64,000 nucleotides of DNA from Tetrahymena thermophila SB210 (GCF_000189635.1 NW_002476535.1:549474-613473), one strand, 5' to 3'; shown: positions 27,201-40,135, counted from the stretch's first letter. The notes: generated from the sequence alone by a model not told the origin. Made by a program: numbers and translations.

Positions 27201-29217
27201 TTTATTTAATTAGAATGCTTGCTGTAATAATTTATCGCTCCTACTTAGATCCTGTAATAGCAAACAAATAAATTTACAAGATCAAGTTTATTGAGAAAAT
27301 CCTTTCTTTTCAGATTACTCACAGAGTACTTCCTCATTCCTACATATAAATTCTCTAAAAGTAAACTTTAAAATATTTTATTTATTTTCAAAAAATTTTA
27401 TTTGCCGACTAAGCTAAATTATTTTTTATTTATTTATTTATTTTAAAAAATCACATTAAAAAAAAACAAAAGTTCAAAATATTTAAATTTTGTTTTAATG
27501 ATTAATTTTATTTTTTTATTTGTAAATAAATAGGCATGTAAAACCAAATGCATTTGAATAAAATTTAAAAAATTACATGGGTATAGCAGATTAAAATTAG
27601 AATTTATTATCTGGATCAAAAACACTTGAATAAGTTTTAAATTAATTGCTTACTTATGCTTCCAAGATGCACTCAATTTTTACCAAACCTTGTGCATTAT
27701 TTTTGATCTTAATTTTCTCATAAGAAAATATGATTCCAGATTAGTACTCTATCAGATAGCAAGATTTTGTAAACTATTTAATTTTTGCCTCTATAATTAT
27801 ATTTCCATAAATTATGATTGATGTGCTAGTCTTAAATAGTTTGGAAGTACTTTACGGTATCAAGCTTTACGATTATTTTTCATATTGTAAATATAAATAC
27901 GATAATAGAGGAGTAGCTTGGATAGGTTAAAATTATGTTAAAGATAAAACAATTGATATAAATTTTCGCTCTTTAGATAACATGTGCTTTTCTGTATAAT
28001 TCTATTTTGTTGGATGCATAACTATTGCTGGAATAATCTTTCTAGTCATGGGTATATCAGTAATGATAAGGTAGAATTATATATTCTTTTCTGATCCTGC
28101 TATTTATGCTATATTCCCTTTCCTTTATTTTGTGATCATGCCTTCATAAAGGCTGCTCACTTGGATTTGGCTAAAGGTAAATTAATAAATTTATTTAAAT
28201 TCATGCTTACATTTTAAAAAATTACATAAAAGATTGATATATGGAAACTGAAAGTTTAAGATAAGATAACTTAACCTTTGAGTAGCATCGAAGATGTCTT
28301 AAATCAAGAGAGAGATAGTATTGAATAGATTATGGAAGAAGATGAAATAAGAGAACATTTCCTCAAGTGCAACAAAGAATGGCTCATTAAGAATATGAAA
28401 GATTTTTTAACACCCGAGAGTTTCCTTGAAAATAATGAATACTTGTTGAATGAAGTGTATAGACAATTACTTGATGACTAGAAAAAAGAAGAAAAAGAGA
28501 TTAGAAGATAATAGATGCAGTAAATTAAAGTAAATTAATTTTTTAGTTTTAAAAATATTAGATTATCTAAAAATATTTTAATTTCAACAGAAAGATTAAG
28601 AAGAAAAGAAAACCACAGATATTTCTATAAAAAGAAATGATAGTAATAATGTAAATGGAACTATAGTTGCTAATGATAAAGATGACAATACAATTTATTT
28701 ATATCCTGGAACTAAAGAGCACTCAGTTTTAGTCAAAATAATCTAAATATGGTACTACAGAGCTAAGTAGGTTTGCTTCTTAAAAAATCTTGTTAAAAGC
28801 ACTAAAGAGAGCAAACTGCAAAATAAGTGTTAAATTTGCGACATTGACATAGAGTTAAATGTCATCGAACTAGAAAACTTCAATTAACTAATATATTAGT
28901 TCAAAGTTAGAAATGCAGCAAGACCTTTTAATAAATATTAGTGGATAAATTTTTATGAGAAAAACTAAAGGTTTTAAACTATGTGCATAGATTGTGAATA
29001 CAAAAGAAAAAAAGCTTTTAGAAAAAATAATAACTTTAAAGTTGATAACCACAACAATAACAACAATATTTAAAAATAATATAATAGTGTTGAGAAAAAT
29101 AATTTACAGAGAATAAATGATTTAACTGAAGAAGATATTAAAGTAATAAGAAAGATTTTACTATTTTGGTATTAATAAGCAAGAACTAACTTAATCATTA
29201 AATAATTAAAAGAATGA
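24209..29217 (+). CDS. large multi-pass membrane protein with N-terminal ectodomain and C-terminal CxxC pairs; family not recognised
   Basis: The ten-exon model is 24209-24950, 25097-25333, 25395-25567, 25674-26067, 26116-26533, 26664-26868, 26927-27360, 27534-28176, 28233-28529, 28591-29217; every phase agrees, giving 1389 residues. Residues 1-25 look like a signal peptide (MRKIIFQLQLIYLVSMALF), so I chose the upstream ATG; an in-frame ATG lies 99 nt later. An ectodomain with scattered cysteines reaches about residue 440. About nine hydrophobic segments follow (roughly 440-465, 500-515, 543-563, 731-750, 760-780, 797-815, 948-970, 1020-1045, 1062-1076). A very acidic loop (about 575-720) separates segments 3 and 4. 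The cytosolic tail has KEWLIKNMKDFLTPES and two C-x2-C pairs (CQIC near 1262, CIDC near 1313) that could bind zinc. It may be a receptor or channel-like protein; I cannot assign a function. Confidence 0.85.
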
Positions 29218-29790
29218 CCAACTAATTAATAATTTACTTTTATTTTCTGTTTGTTTTTGTATTTATTGAAAAAAACATTTTTGTTTTTATATAGCTAATC
29301 CTGTAATTAAAATATCATGAACTGAGTAGGTACAAATCATGATATTTCATTTAATTTTTATAATTTTTTTGTATCACAGATAAATTGATAATTAAATTTT
29401 AGAAAATTTTTCTAAGTTATATATTATTAAGCATATTTATGATTATTTATTTAGAAAAAATAAAACAAATAACTTAAATTATTTCATAAAAAAAAATAAA
29501 TTATAAAAGAAATATTTTTAGAAAAAAAAATAGATGAAATAATATTAAAAAGTATTTAAATTAAACTAAATAATATAGTTGTATTTAAATTGATTATACA
29601 TATATATATTACTTTAATAGAAAATAACACATACGAAATGTAGTAGAAGTTGGATACAACATAAACAATCGAAGTATTGGAATCGAATGAATGATTAAAA
29701 AAACCTAAATCAAATTTTGATTTTTAATATTAAATATTAATTGTTTTCAAACTAAAATTACAAATTAAAAAGAAAGTTTTTGACAATTAA
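29218..29790. other. intergenic, 0.57 kb, with an inverted repeat
   Basis: 3' flank of the membrane-protein gene and 5' flank of the next gene. Holds the inverted repeat at 29310-29347, otherwise plain AT-rich sequence. Confidence 0.5.
29310..29347. repeat. 11-bp perfect inverted repeat (possible hairpin)
   Basis: AAATATCATGA at 29310-29320 is the exact reverse complement of TCATGATATTT at 29337-29347, with a 16-nt spacer. It lies about 95 bases after the preceding stop, so it may be in the 3' UTR. It could also be chance in such AT-rich DNA. Confidence 0.5.
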
Positions 29791-31191
29791 ATGGAATTAT
29801 TAATGTAAAATTAGGTTAATTTGAAATGTTAAAAGCACAATAAAAATGAAATTATTTACATTTAAGTCAATGAATTGGAAGAAAATAAATGTATTTTTTA
29901 CTGTGAAGCTTGTGTAAGTATAGATTATTATTTCAAACCCTCGAATTACGTTAGAATTAAATAAGTTTTGGATTTTAATGATTAATCAATTGTTTTTAGC
30001 TGGCCTCCTCTTAATGATAATAACCTTTAATAATAACTAATTTAGCTATCCACAAAAGAGTAGGTATATTAAAATATTTTAAGCAAGGATGTTGTAACTT
30101 TCTTTGAGGAATTAAAGATGCAGCTGCTTCATAAAATTAATGTATGTCAAACAAAAGCTATCAACTTAGTTTAGGAATTTCCAAATATTGAGAAACACAT
30201 AATTTAAGAATATTAGAAAATTTCAAAGATTAATACATTTAAAGACCTATTTTTAGACTAGAAAACAAATTTACAGCAAAAAGAAGCTTTGTGCAAAAGT
30301 TTTATTAATGAATTTATTCGATAAAAAGACAAAAATACTCAGTTTTTTTAGTAAATTTTTAATGAGTAAGATAAACTGAAATAAGCTATTAATTTGGATG
30401 CTTTAGATTAAATAAGAAAATAAATGCTTTAAATAATAGATTAATATTTTGATTCAAATGCTTTTTCTTTATAATAATTTAGTAATAATTTAAGGAGCTT
30501 GAAGTAAATTTAAAAAAATGAACCTTAGCAAAACCAAAACCATGAAATATAGATAATAAATTAGTAAATTAGTTATTATAATTAATAGATAAATTAACCA
30601 ATAAAAATTTAGGAAGATTTGCTATCAAAAATCTAATTTATTCAATCAATTTATTGTGAAGATAAATATGATAGATTAAAGATTGCAGTAAATTAAGATA
30701 ATAACTAAATAGAGCTGGCAACTCAAAATGTAAAAATAGGATGGAGTGGATGCTATTACACTAATTTAATTTTTGACAGAAATTAAGATTATATTATACG
30801 ATTCAGAGTTAGGCAAAAATATAATTACAAGAAAGCAGAAATGCAGTTAGGATTAGCTAGCAACGCTCAGTATGATAAATTTTTCCCATATGATAACCTT
30901 TCTTGCCTAATGTAATTTTTTGAGAATAAAATCTCAATATCTGATATAAACTAGGGAATAGCAAAAGTAATTAAAGGTGATTTAAAAAATATATCTAGTA
31001 ATGAGGATTTGTAGTTAAAAGTAAGCATAAATTAAGGAATTCTTGAGTTATCTGATATAAATCAAAATAATGTAATTGGATTGTTAGATAAATATAAATA
31101 AAAGCTATCTCTCTAAAACTTAAGATTTTTTGTTTAATTAAATTGTTATTCAATTTTAAGTATTTTATAATTTATAAATATTTAAGGATGA
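29791..31191 (+). CDS. B-box-like zinc-binding protein with coiled-coil middle (TRIM-like layout), unknown function
   Basis: One uninterrupted frame of 466 residues (TGA 31189-31191), much longer than chance even with a single stop codon. The N-terminus has C13-x2-H16, then C34, C38-x2-C41 (FYCEACV), a spacing like the short zinc ribbons/B-boxes common in ciliate TRIM-like proteins. Residues about 80-260 are helical and Gln-rich, likely coiled-coil. The C-terminal ~200 residues are more evenly composed (GWSGCYYTNLIFDR, DYIIRFRVRQKY, AEMQLGLAS) and look like a folded beta-type domain, the position where TRIM proteins carry a ligand-binding domain. No RING finger is present, so ubiquitin-ligase activity is not implied. 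Single-exon structure contrasts with its intron-rich neighbours. Confidence 0.75.
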
Positions 31192-32956
31192 TGTATTTGG
31201 AGTATTGATTTAATTATTAGGTTTTCATCAAATTTAATTTAGAGATTTTTTAATTTAATTTTTTCAAAATATTCAAAATATAAGAAAATAATTAAATAAA
31301 TTTATGTTTAAAACAAAAAAAATTTAAGATTTATTCAACAAAAAGAAAATATATTCAATTTTTTGGAAAAAAAATAAATTAAAGCTTATATCAATCAATA
31401 AACTTTATCAATTTAATTCTGATAAAAAATAAATTTTTAATTTAAATTTTTTGATAATTTAAAGTTTCTCAATCTTCTTAAAAGTTTCCTCTCTAACTAA
31501 CTTGAATAACAAATATTAGTGTAATTATGCATCTTTCTTTTCTATTTTATTTGAATATATTTAAATAATAACTATTAAAAATAAAATTAACTTAAATAAA
31601 CAATTTTATTATAAGACACCTTTCCTTTAATGTTATCTCTTTGATCTATAATTGAATAATACATATCTTGGATTAAAATTAAATATCTTTTCTTCAGATT
31701 TGTCATTTAAAAAATATTTGGAGTTTAGGTTATAATAAATAATTTATTTAAGTATTGATTAAAAGTATAATAAGAACAAATATGAATTTTTATCATTCAA
31801 ATGTTAAGCAAGCATACTAATTTTATTTTTTTAATTGAGAAATAATTTTATTCTCATTCTGAAATTAAATAATATCAAGTACTCAAGAAATTTCAAACAC
31901 TCATAATAAATAATTGCTAAGATATATACCCAATTAATTAGTATTATAGCAAAATGCCATTCAAAAATTTGGTGAATTGAGATCACTAAAAATTAAAATA
32001 TTTTCAACAAGTTTTTAAATTAAAAAATTCTTTGCAAAATGAAAGCTTACAATGTTTAATTGCATATATTACTTACTAATTTTTATGTGATATTTAATTT
32101 AAAATAATTAGCAAATTCAAGATAAAAAGAAATTGAAATTAATCTAATTTTATATAATATTATTTAAAAGATATTTTAATTATTTATTTTAAATATTATA
32201 AAGAAATATCTATCTTGTGTATTTAAATTTTACAAAGAGTTTTAAATCAGATAAAATTAAAAAAATCAGAAAAATTATTACACTTTTTTATCTTATTATT
32301 CTGAAACATTGATATATTATCATGGTTTTAAAAATTAATTATGGAAATTATTAAATTTTTATTAATGCTATCTGTAAGTTTTTAATAAAATTACACATAG
32401 ATATTGCACATCATAAAAATATAATCCAAACATTTAAAATATTGACATTAAATTTGGATTTTATTTTTATAAACACACGAATTAAATTATTATCAAACAA
32501 AATATATGTTAGAATACTTCTATAAAAATAATAACAAAAGATATTACGTAATTTCAACAATACTAGAAATGTAGAGGGATTTAAACATATCAAAAATTTT
32601 ATAATGACTTAAAAATAATAGCTTTGTGGATTCTTCTAATCTTCTTAATTCTGGACTAGAGAGATATTTAGTCATTCTTTGGCATATTTATATAAATAGA
32701 CTTAATTAATTAGTATCATTTACCTCATTATTCATAATATTAATGTATATTATTAGATTTAGCAGGTGATATCATTTAAAGACATATTTGATCAGAACTG
32801 TCTTTTATTAAATATCTGTCAATCCTTCGTAAGATTTCTCAACTAAAATTTATAAAAATTATATAAAAAAAATAAATAAATTAAAAAATAGTAAAACAAT
32901 ATTATTATTTTTCATTCATTCTTTAATTCAGCATAAATAAAGACAATTAATTTACT
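31192..32956. other. intergenic, 1.8 kb
   Basis: Strongly AT-rich, no repeat or gene recognised on either strand. Includes the promoter region of the second acyl-CoA oxidase. Confidence 0.5.
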
Positions 32957-35520
32957 ATGGAGCTTGTTCTAACCTAAAAGCAAATCAGAAAATCATTTGA
33001 AAACATTAAAATGAACCCAAATTTAGAAGAGGAGCGCAAAAAGTGTTCAATTAATGTTTTCGAGCTAGCTAGTTTCCTTCACTCTAACACAGACTCTTTA
33101 GACTAATTCTTGCTTATATAAAAGATGTTTGAGGAAGACCCTCTCTTAAAATTCAAACCTGAGGACATTGGAGCTTCTACTGAAAGAACTCATATTTTAA
33201 TTGCTTAGAGAAATGCATGTATCAGCAAAATTGTAATTTATTGATCTTTGTTTATTTTTTTATGATAACTTTATAAAATTTCTTAGCTTAAAGCTGAAAA
33301 AAACATTTGGATTGAAAATTACATTAATTGTATGGTTGATTTGCCAGTTTCAAGTAGTGTTCATAGCAGTGTCTGCATTCCATACTTAAAGCTTCTTGCA
33401 AGTGATGAGTAATTAGCAACAATATTACCTAAGGCTGAAGCATTCTAGATATAAATTTGTTACTGTTCTGCTGAATTAGCTCATGGATCAGACTTAAACA
33501 GTGTTTAAACAGAAGCTCATTATGATGAATAAACTGATGAATTTATCATCAATACTCCTCATCACGGAGCAACAAAGTGGTGGATAGGCGATTATGGAAA
33601 GCTAGCAACACATGGAATTGTGTTCTCTCAATTATTTGTAAACAAAGTAAAACAAGGAGTTGCTGCTTTCCTTATACCTATTAGAAATACTTCCTAATAA
33701 GCATAACTTCTACCAGGTAATATTTTTGAATATATTTTTAATAAAAAATACTAAAAGCAAATTAAATTATGTAAAATAATTTGTTATTTACAAGATATTC
33801 TTATTAAATCTAATAGCAAACCATTAAAAAAAATTGATTTCCTTATTTTAAAAGAGCAAATTCAAATATTAAAAATATTTAAATTATTAATAATTTAAAA
33901 ATAAAATATATGAACAATAAACAGTAAATGGTTTTTTATAATTAATTTGCATTAGATTTAATAAATGTGTTTTGTTGTTACGTTACTATTGATACAAAAT
34001 TGAGAATATTTATTTTTCGATAAATTTTAATATTTTTTAAATATTAAATTTTAGGTATTGTAGTAGGAGATGTTGAAACTAAGCATGCAGGTGCATAAAA
34101 TGATAACGGTTTCGTTAGATTTAATTAGCTGAGAGTCACTAAAGAAAGTTTACTCTAAAGGTATATTACTCTAAACAAAAAAGGATAGGTTTAACTATAA
34201 GGTAACTAACTAATTAATACTAATATTATTCATTATATTTGCTTTGAGATAATGTATTCAAATTAATTATTTTTAAAGAAAACAAAAAGATTTTGCTTTC
34301 CAACATGATATAGAAAAGAATAGGACATGTATTAGAATTAGGTCTACTATTGGCTCAAGCTTCTACTATTGCAGTTAGATTTAGTTTAGTTTAAGATAGA
34401 TATTATAACGACTAATTTGGAACAAAGTATATCAAGAATTTAGATTATTAGGTTATTTAATAGAAAGTTCTTCCTTAGCTTTCTCAATCTTATTTAATTC
34501 TTTTGACTTGGTTTGAAATGAAAAATCTCTCATAAAGAAATATTGAATTATGCTAAAAAGGAGACTTTTCTATTTCCAGTGAAGTAAAAGCTATTTCAAA
34601 TGGCTTAAAGGCTCTTACATCTAGATTGTCCTATATTGGTGTAGAAAATTTAAGATAGGCATGTGGTAACGTTGGACTTTCCTAATACTCAGGATTCAAT
34701 CAAATTTTATCTAAGATTTCATCTTTCCCTCTTTATGAGGCTGATTCCGTCAGCTTATAAGAATATACAGCCAAGTAAATTTTTTTAAAAAATTATAAGT
34801 GTAAAATTTAAATTCAAATTAATTAGGTTCCTTTAAAAGAAATTGAAAGATAAAAACGACGAATCTCCCTTTACTAAATTTTTAAATCATTAAAGAGTTT
34901 AATCTAAGTGCAATTTACTGAGTGAGCATGAATATGAAGATCTTACAAATCTTTTGTTTATTTTGGAGCAAAGAGCTCAATTTTTGGCTTTAACCCTTTA
35001 GAAAAAGATTGAATAATAAGAAATTGCCAACAAAACAAAATAAACCAGTCTTGAATCAACTGAAAGCTTGACAGCTGAATTGTCTGATGCTTTCACAGAT
35101 ACAGTCTTATTAAGATCATTCAAGAAAAGAATTACCAAGATAAACTAAGGCTAATTCGATATAATTGAATCATTCAAGTCTATGGGTATCATTTATGCCT
35201 TAGGAAGAATAATAAATACCGTTTCTGATTATATTTAATATGAATACATCTCTGTTAAATAGCTCAAATTAATTAATTAAGTGTATAAGAAGCACTTACT
35301 AAAGCTAAGAGCTAATGCAATTGGTTTAGTAGACTCATTCTCTCTTTCAGATAACTCTATTAAATCAGCTATCGGAGTTTTTTCAGGATAAGCCTATGAA
35401 ACACTTAACGATTGGGTTTAAAATAAGAATCCTAATAACTCAGAAGATGAAAAGAGAATAGTTAATAGTGCTATTGTGCAAGCAAGATCTTAATTAATTT
35501 AATAATAACCAAAGTTTTGA
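32957..35520 (+). CDS. divergent acyl-CoA oxidase-like protein
   Basis: The five-exon model is 32957-33232, 33287-33716, 34055-34201, 34279-34774, 34827-35520; phases agree, 680 residues. It aligns along its length with the oxidase at 1457-4027: EEDPLLKF near the start, [58 protein letters not shown] and LNDWVQNKNP near the end. The YEAD Glu matches the catalytic Glu. Changes from the canonical enzyme are seen at two conserved sites: QTE becomes SAE in the substrate signature, and CGGHGF becomes CGNVGL. The C-terminus is PKF, not a PTS1, and I see no clear PTS2. So it may act on a different substrate, work outside peroxisomes, or be non-catalytic; this is inference. Intron 2 splits the same Gly codon (PG) as intron 2 of the first gene. 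Confidence 0.9.
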
Positions 35521-35692
35521 ACAAAATAAACTTGATATTTCCTTCTATATTAATAAATAATATAAATTTAATTAGTTTCTGTATATTTATTTGCTTTAAG
35601 TTAAAAATTTTAATTTTAATTTAAAAAAAATTACATTTTGTAAAAAAATTAATTATGAAGATTATTTTAGTTTATAATAAAATAATTTTATT

Positions 35693-35760
35693 CAAAAAAA
35701 TTTATTTAATTAAATAATAATTTTTCCAAAAAAATTTATTTAATTAAATAATAATTTTTC
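35693..35760. repeat. 34-bp perfect tandem direct repeat, two copies
   Basis: The unit at 35693-35726 is repeated exactly at 35727-35760; each contains A7, TTTATTTAATTAAATAATAA and T5. A recent slippage or replication duplication in an intergenic region. Confidence 0.9.
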
Positions 35761-35984
35761 TTTTTGTGAATAATAAAATTTTGATAAAAGAGACATTCAT
35801 AGTAATATAAACATACAATATTTTTAAATTATTAAATAATTTAACAGTAAATTTCATTTATATTTAGATAAAATATTCGTTAATAATTGATTTTACTAGA
35901 TTCAATTAATTATTTAAAATTATAAAAAACTAAACGATTGATAATTTGAATTTGCTTTCTTTATTTATTTAATTTATCAAAAAA

Positions 35985-36003
35985 GATAGATAGATAGATA
36001 GAT
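35985..36003. repeat. (GATA)n microsatellite
   Basis: Four to five GATA units, upstream of the coiled-coil gene that starts at 36167. A shorter GATA tract recurs just before that start codon. Confidence 0.8.
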
Positions 36004-36166
36004 TAAAAGATTAATAACAAGCAAACATATAAAAAATAAAAAGCGATCACATTATTTAAGATAAATCTGATAATAATTATTATTTATTAAAATCTCAATA
36101 AAATAATTGATATAGGTTACTTGAACAAATAGCATATTAAAATACTAAATAGATAGATAGACTAAT

Positions 36167-38912
36167 ATGAGAAATAATAACTCAAGAAGTTCATTTGGTA
36201 TGAATGATTACTATGATAGCAGTAATATAAATCATAATACCAATGTTCAAAAAACACCCCCAAAAAGTTTAGTTAATCTTAGAGGAGGCAATGTCAAACT
36301 AAATCCTGCACAAACAAGTTAATCAAGCGGAGCTCTGAAGCCTCCTAAAATGATTGTTGAGAGTGACAAAGAAAATTACTAAAGATATGGCCCTCCTCTT
36401 TCTCCTAATCGTGCTAAGTTTGATGTAGATTAATTTTCTTAGCTTAATTCAAATTTTTTAGACTTGAATAGTATGAATCTTGAATAAATAAATGATGAGT
36501 TAGATAATAATAGTAAAAATTTAATTTATTTATTTATTATGAGTGGTTTTATAGTTAATCATTTATTTTTAAATAGTGAATAGCATGATAATTTTAATGA
36601 ATAGAAGAAAATCGTTAATATAAGTGAAAAGAAAGAGAATGCTTTTAGAGTTTGATGAAAAGAAAGAATTTATGAAAAGAATGAATGTACCTCAACTTCA
36701 TTAGGAATTAGTTAATTTAAATAGCGAAACTGATAATTAATATCTTTAAAATCTATTAAATAATACCAATACTGCTCCTAAAATGCAAAGGATCATCTAA
36801 AATATTGCTAATGACATTAATCCTGAAGCTTAGGACCGTAAAAAGCTAGAGCTATCAAGAAGCTCTGATTTTTGGAATACCAATAAGTCTTTTGAAAATG
36901 AAATTGATTCTCTTCTCACTAAGCTGAGATTTTTCGATTCAGAGGTAATGAATAAATGAAATATGATTAAATATTACAAAATTTTAACTTATTTGAAATT
37001 CATTTTTTACAAGCAAATAATATGATTAGTTTATTGCATGATATATTAAAAAATAGATTTATAAAATTGAAATTATTTATAGTGTTTCTTTCAATAATGT
37101 TTTCATTTTAATTTAATAAATTAGTTGGAAAAGAGCAACATAGAAATTCAAGAAGTTTGCAAAAAATTAGATACAATTGAAGATAATATCAGAGATTTAT
37201 TACTGCAGAAATCAGAAGATCATGTTAAGAGGGCAGAACCTTTGTTTTAGCATAAATAAAATCAGCATAATTTACTAAAGTAGCTTTTAGTGTAAAGAAA
37301 CAAAATAAAAGATGAAAAAATTTAAGTTATTTATGCAATAATTAAATTGTTAAGCGAACTTAAAGCTTTGAGGTATAGATTTTATTTTTCTCATTAATAT
37401 CAGTAAACTAAATTATTTTTAAAGATCTGAAAGATTAGGAGATCTAAATGGAGTATTTGGTATAGAAGATGTTGATGACTCATCTACAAAAATAAACTAT
37501 TACATTGATTTTGTTGATTAGCTAGAAAATGTAATTTTTTATATTTAAAAATACCTTTTTAATTTTTAAACTTAAATAAATAGCTTGCTAAGATTAAAGA
37601 AGCTATGGTAGATCTAGAAAATGTAGAAGACGAACTAATTAAAGATATTGATACTTGCTCAAGAGAAGTAAACAAGCATATTTTGTATTTTTTTAATAAA
37701 ACTCTAAAAATTATATTAAAAATTTTAAACAATTAAAAATAAAAACTAAAAAATTATATTTAGTTATTTATTTAAAAGTTAATATTATATATTGATATTT
37801 ATTTTTTCTATTTTTCTAAATAGTCAGAAGCAATGTTCTCTGAATTTGTAAAAAAATCAAGCGATGAAGCTAAATTTTTTGCAGATTTTGGTGATAACTT
37901 AGCTAAAAGAATAGGGATGAATGCTGCCATTGAATACTTTTTGGCTTATTCTAATTTGACAGGAATCGACAATTTAGACATAAAAGATATACTCAAAAAA
38001 TTCAAAGATAATATTGTATTTTTAAAACCATTAATTGAAGAAGATTAAGCAATTAGATAAGGACTTAAAAAAACTAGTGATACTATTGATACTTTTGCTA
38101 ACATTTTAAGGTATAAATAAACTTCTTTAAATTATTAAATAAAAGTTAATTTGACGATTTCTGATAAATTTTGTTAAATTAAAAGAGCCATCGAAAATGA
38201 AAAAGAAAGAAGGAAAGAATTATTGAGGATGCTAGAAAACTGCCAAAAATTAAAAGATGAAGAGGAACAGTAATAAAAATTTTAGCTATTCCATTTAAAA
38301 GCTCCTTTAAAAAGCTTTATCCAAAATCATATTTTTTTGAAAATATTTTTATAAAAAAATACTAAGTAAAAATGAGCTAATAAGAGAAATCGAGCTAGAG
38401 ATCACTAAAAAGAAGCAATAAAAGAGTCACCTCGAGGAGGATTTAGAAAATATATTAGGTGATGCAGATTTAGAATAATATAAGAAGCTAGGCAATTTAC
38501 TAAAGTAACACGAGCACGGACTTCAATAGCTATACAATTCTCAAAATAATATAATTGGAGAGACAAACACTATACAAAAAGAAGTAAATTTTTTTATTTT
38601 TTAGTTTAATCAATCGAAATTGCGAAATTTGTTTTCTTTTAAAATGCAAATCAACAAATTTTTTAATTTTTGGAGAAAATCAGCATATATTTTTTTTTAC
38701 CTTCTCTACAAATTAATTAACTTTTAATATAGTTTTTGAGGTAAATGGATCAAATAAAGAACGACTATGATGATATTATAAAGGAAATTCTACCAAATAA
38801 CATAATGAGCACTCTAGATTTCAAAAACGGAAAGGATATTAGATAGGTCAAAAACTATTTAAAGAAAACTTTTAAAAGACTAGGAATAACTTTTGAAGAT
38901 CAAAGCGTTTGA
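36167..38912 (+). CDS. coiled-coil protein with disordered N-terminus, unknown function
   Basis: The nine-exon model is 36167-36512, 36577-36944, 37125-37372, 37425-37530, 37584-37667, 37824-38110, 38186-38269, 38367-38583, 38733-38912; all phases agree and give 639 residues. The first ~120 residues are polar and disordered with basic/proline patches (KPPKMIVES, GPPLSPNRAKF). The remainder is largely helical with charged heptads, for example LEKSNIEIQEVCKKLD, LAKIKEAMVDLENVED and ELIREIELEITKKK. It ends in VKNYLKKTFKRLGI. No enzymatic or membrane signature is visible. The exon 1-2 junction is the least secure, because the alternative frame after it also looks coding-like but stops within 30 codons. 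A cytoskeletal or basal-body role would be a guess. Confidence 0.78.
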
Positions 38913-40135
38913 TTATTTTGAAATTCCTCCTTTGTTGTTCTTGTCGATATTTAGTTTTAATTAATAGAAAATACTTATACATATATTACAAAATTTTAAT
39001 TCATTCTATACTGATAAAATCTTATTCAATTAATAAAGCAACTTAAAACTATTTTTCTAATAAAAATGGTAGAGAGTATTCTATTTATTAATTCTTGTTA
39101 GTTTATAATTCTTTTATCTGTAAAATAATGAACAAATAATAGTGTTTGGCAAAATTGTTAGAATAAAATTATTTAATTTTTGTGAAAATAAATAAATTTT
39201 GTTTGAAATAACTTCTAGGTACTTTAATTAAATTGGTGCATGAGATTTAAAGCTTTTTATTTGTTATTAAATTTTTTATTTTGAATTTTATTATTTTTTG
39301 AATTATTTCGAATTTATTTTGGCAAAAAATTAAATTTTATTTTTCTAAAAAAGTTGATCAAATTAGAAAAAGAGAAGAAAGAATAAATTCGCAAATTTAT
39401 GCTTTATTGAAATACCATTTTACATTTAAAGCATAAAGTTTTTTTTTATAAATTATTTATATTAGCAACAAAAATAAATATTTTTGAAATTTCTCTTCTT
39501 TTTTATTTATTGTCCATAATTTTTTAGAAAAATTGAGGAAATTGTTGAAAATGGTAAAAAAGAGAGTTTATTGATCTATAAAATAAAATACATATCATAA
39601 ACAAAATTCAGATTAATTAAGTGGTGAATAGAAAAAGCTAATGCAAATTAATTAGTTGATGAAAATAAAATTAAAGTTAATTTGTGAAATTAAAATATGG
39701 AATGCATAAAATAAATGAATAGTTAAATAAAAAAAGAATTAGATTTAATGCAATAATTAATTTTAAAATGATCATTTATGTGGTTGCTTTTAGAGAGAAT
39801 AATAGTGATGCCATATAAAATTAAATTTACAACACAAAACATACTCTTATACTAAAATATAGAGATAATTGTTGCGCTTAATATTCATCCTTTCTTTTCA
39901 TAATCAACAGGATTTAATTTTGTTAATATGTTTGTTTTCTTTTGTTATGTTTATTTATGCGAACAAAGCAAATTAAAATCACACACAAAAATCTAGTAAA
40001 TAATAAAACAAATAAATTATTCATTTATTTATTTTGCAGCAATATAAATCAATAAAGAAAAAATAGAGATTAATAAATTGCAAATAATCATAAAAATTCT
40101 TAATAAAACTGAGCCAAAAACAAATAGTAAAACAA
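38913..40135. other. intergenic, 1.2 kb
   Basis: AT-rich spacer between two plus-strand genes. No frame, repeat or RNA gene recognised. Confidence 0.5.

Larger units (their letters stand above)
35521..36166. other. intergenic, 0.65 kb, with a tandem duplication and GATA repeats
   Basis: Contains the two-copy 34-bp direct repeat at 35693-35760 and GATA tracts at 35985-36003 and near 36150-36160, close to the next start codon. No gene. Confidence 0.6.
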
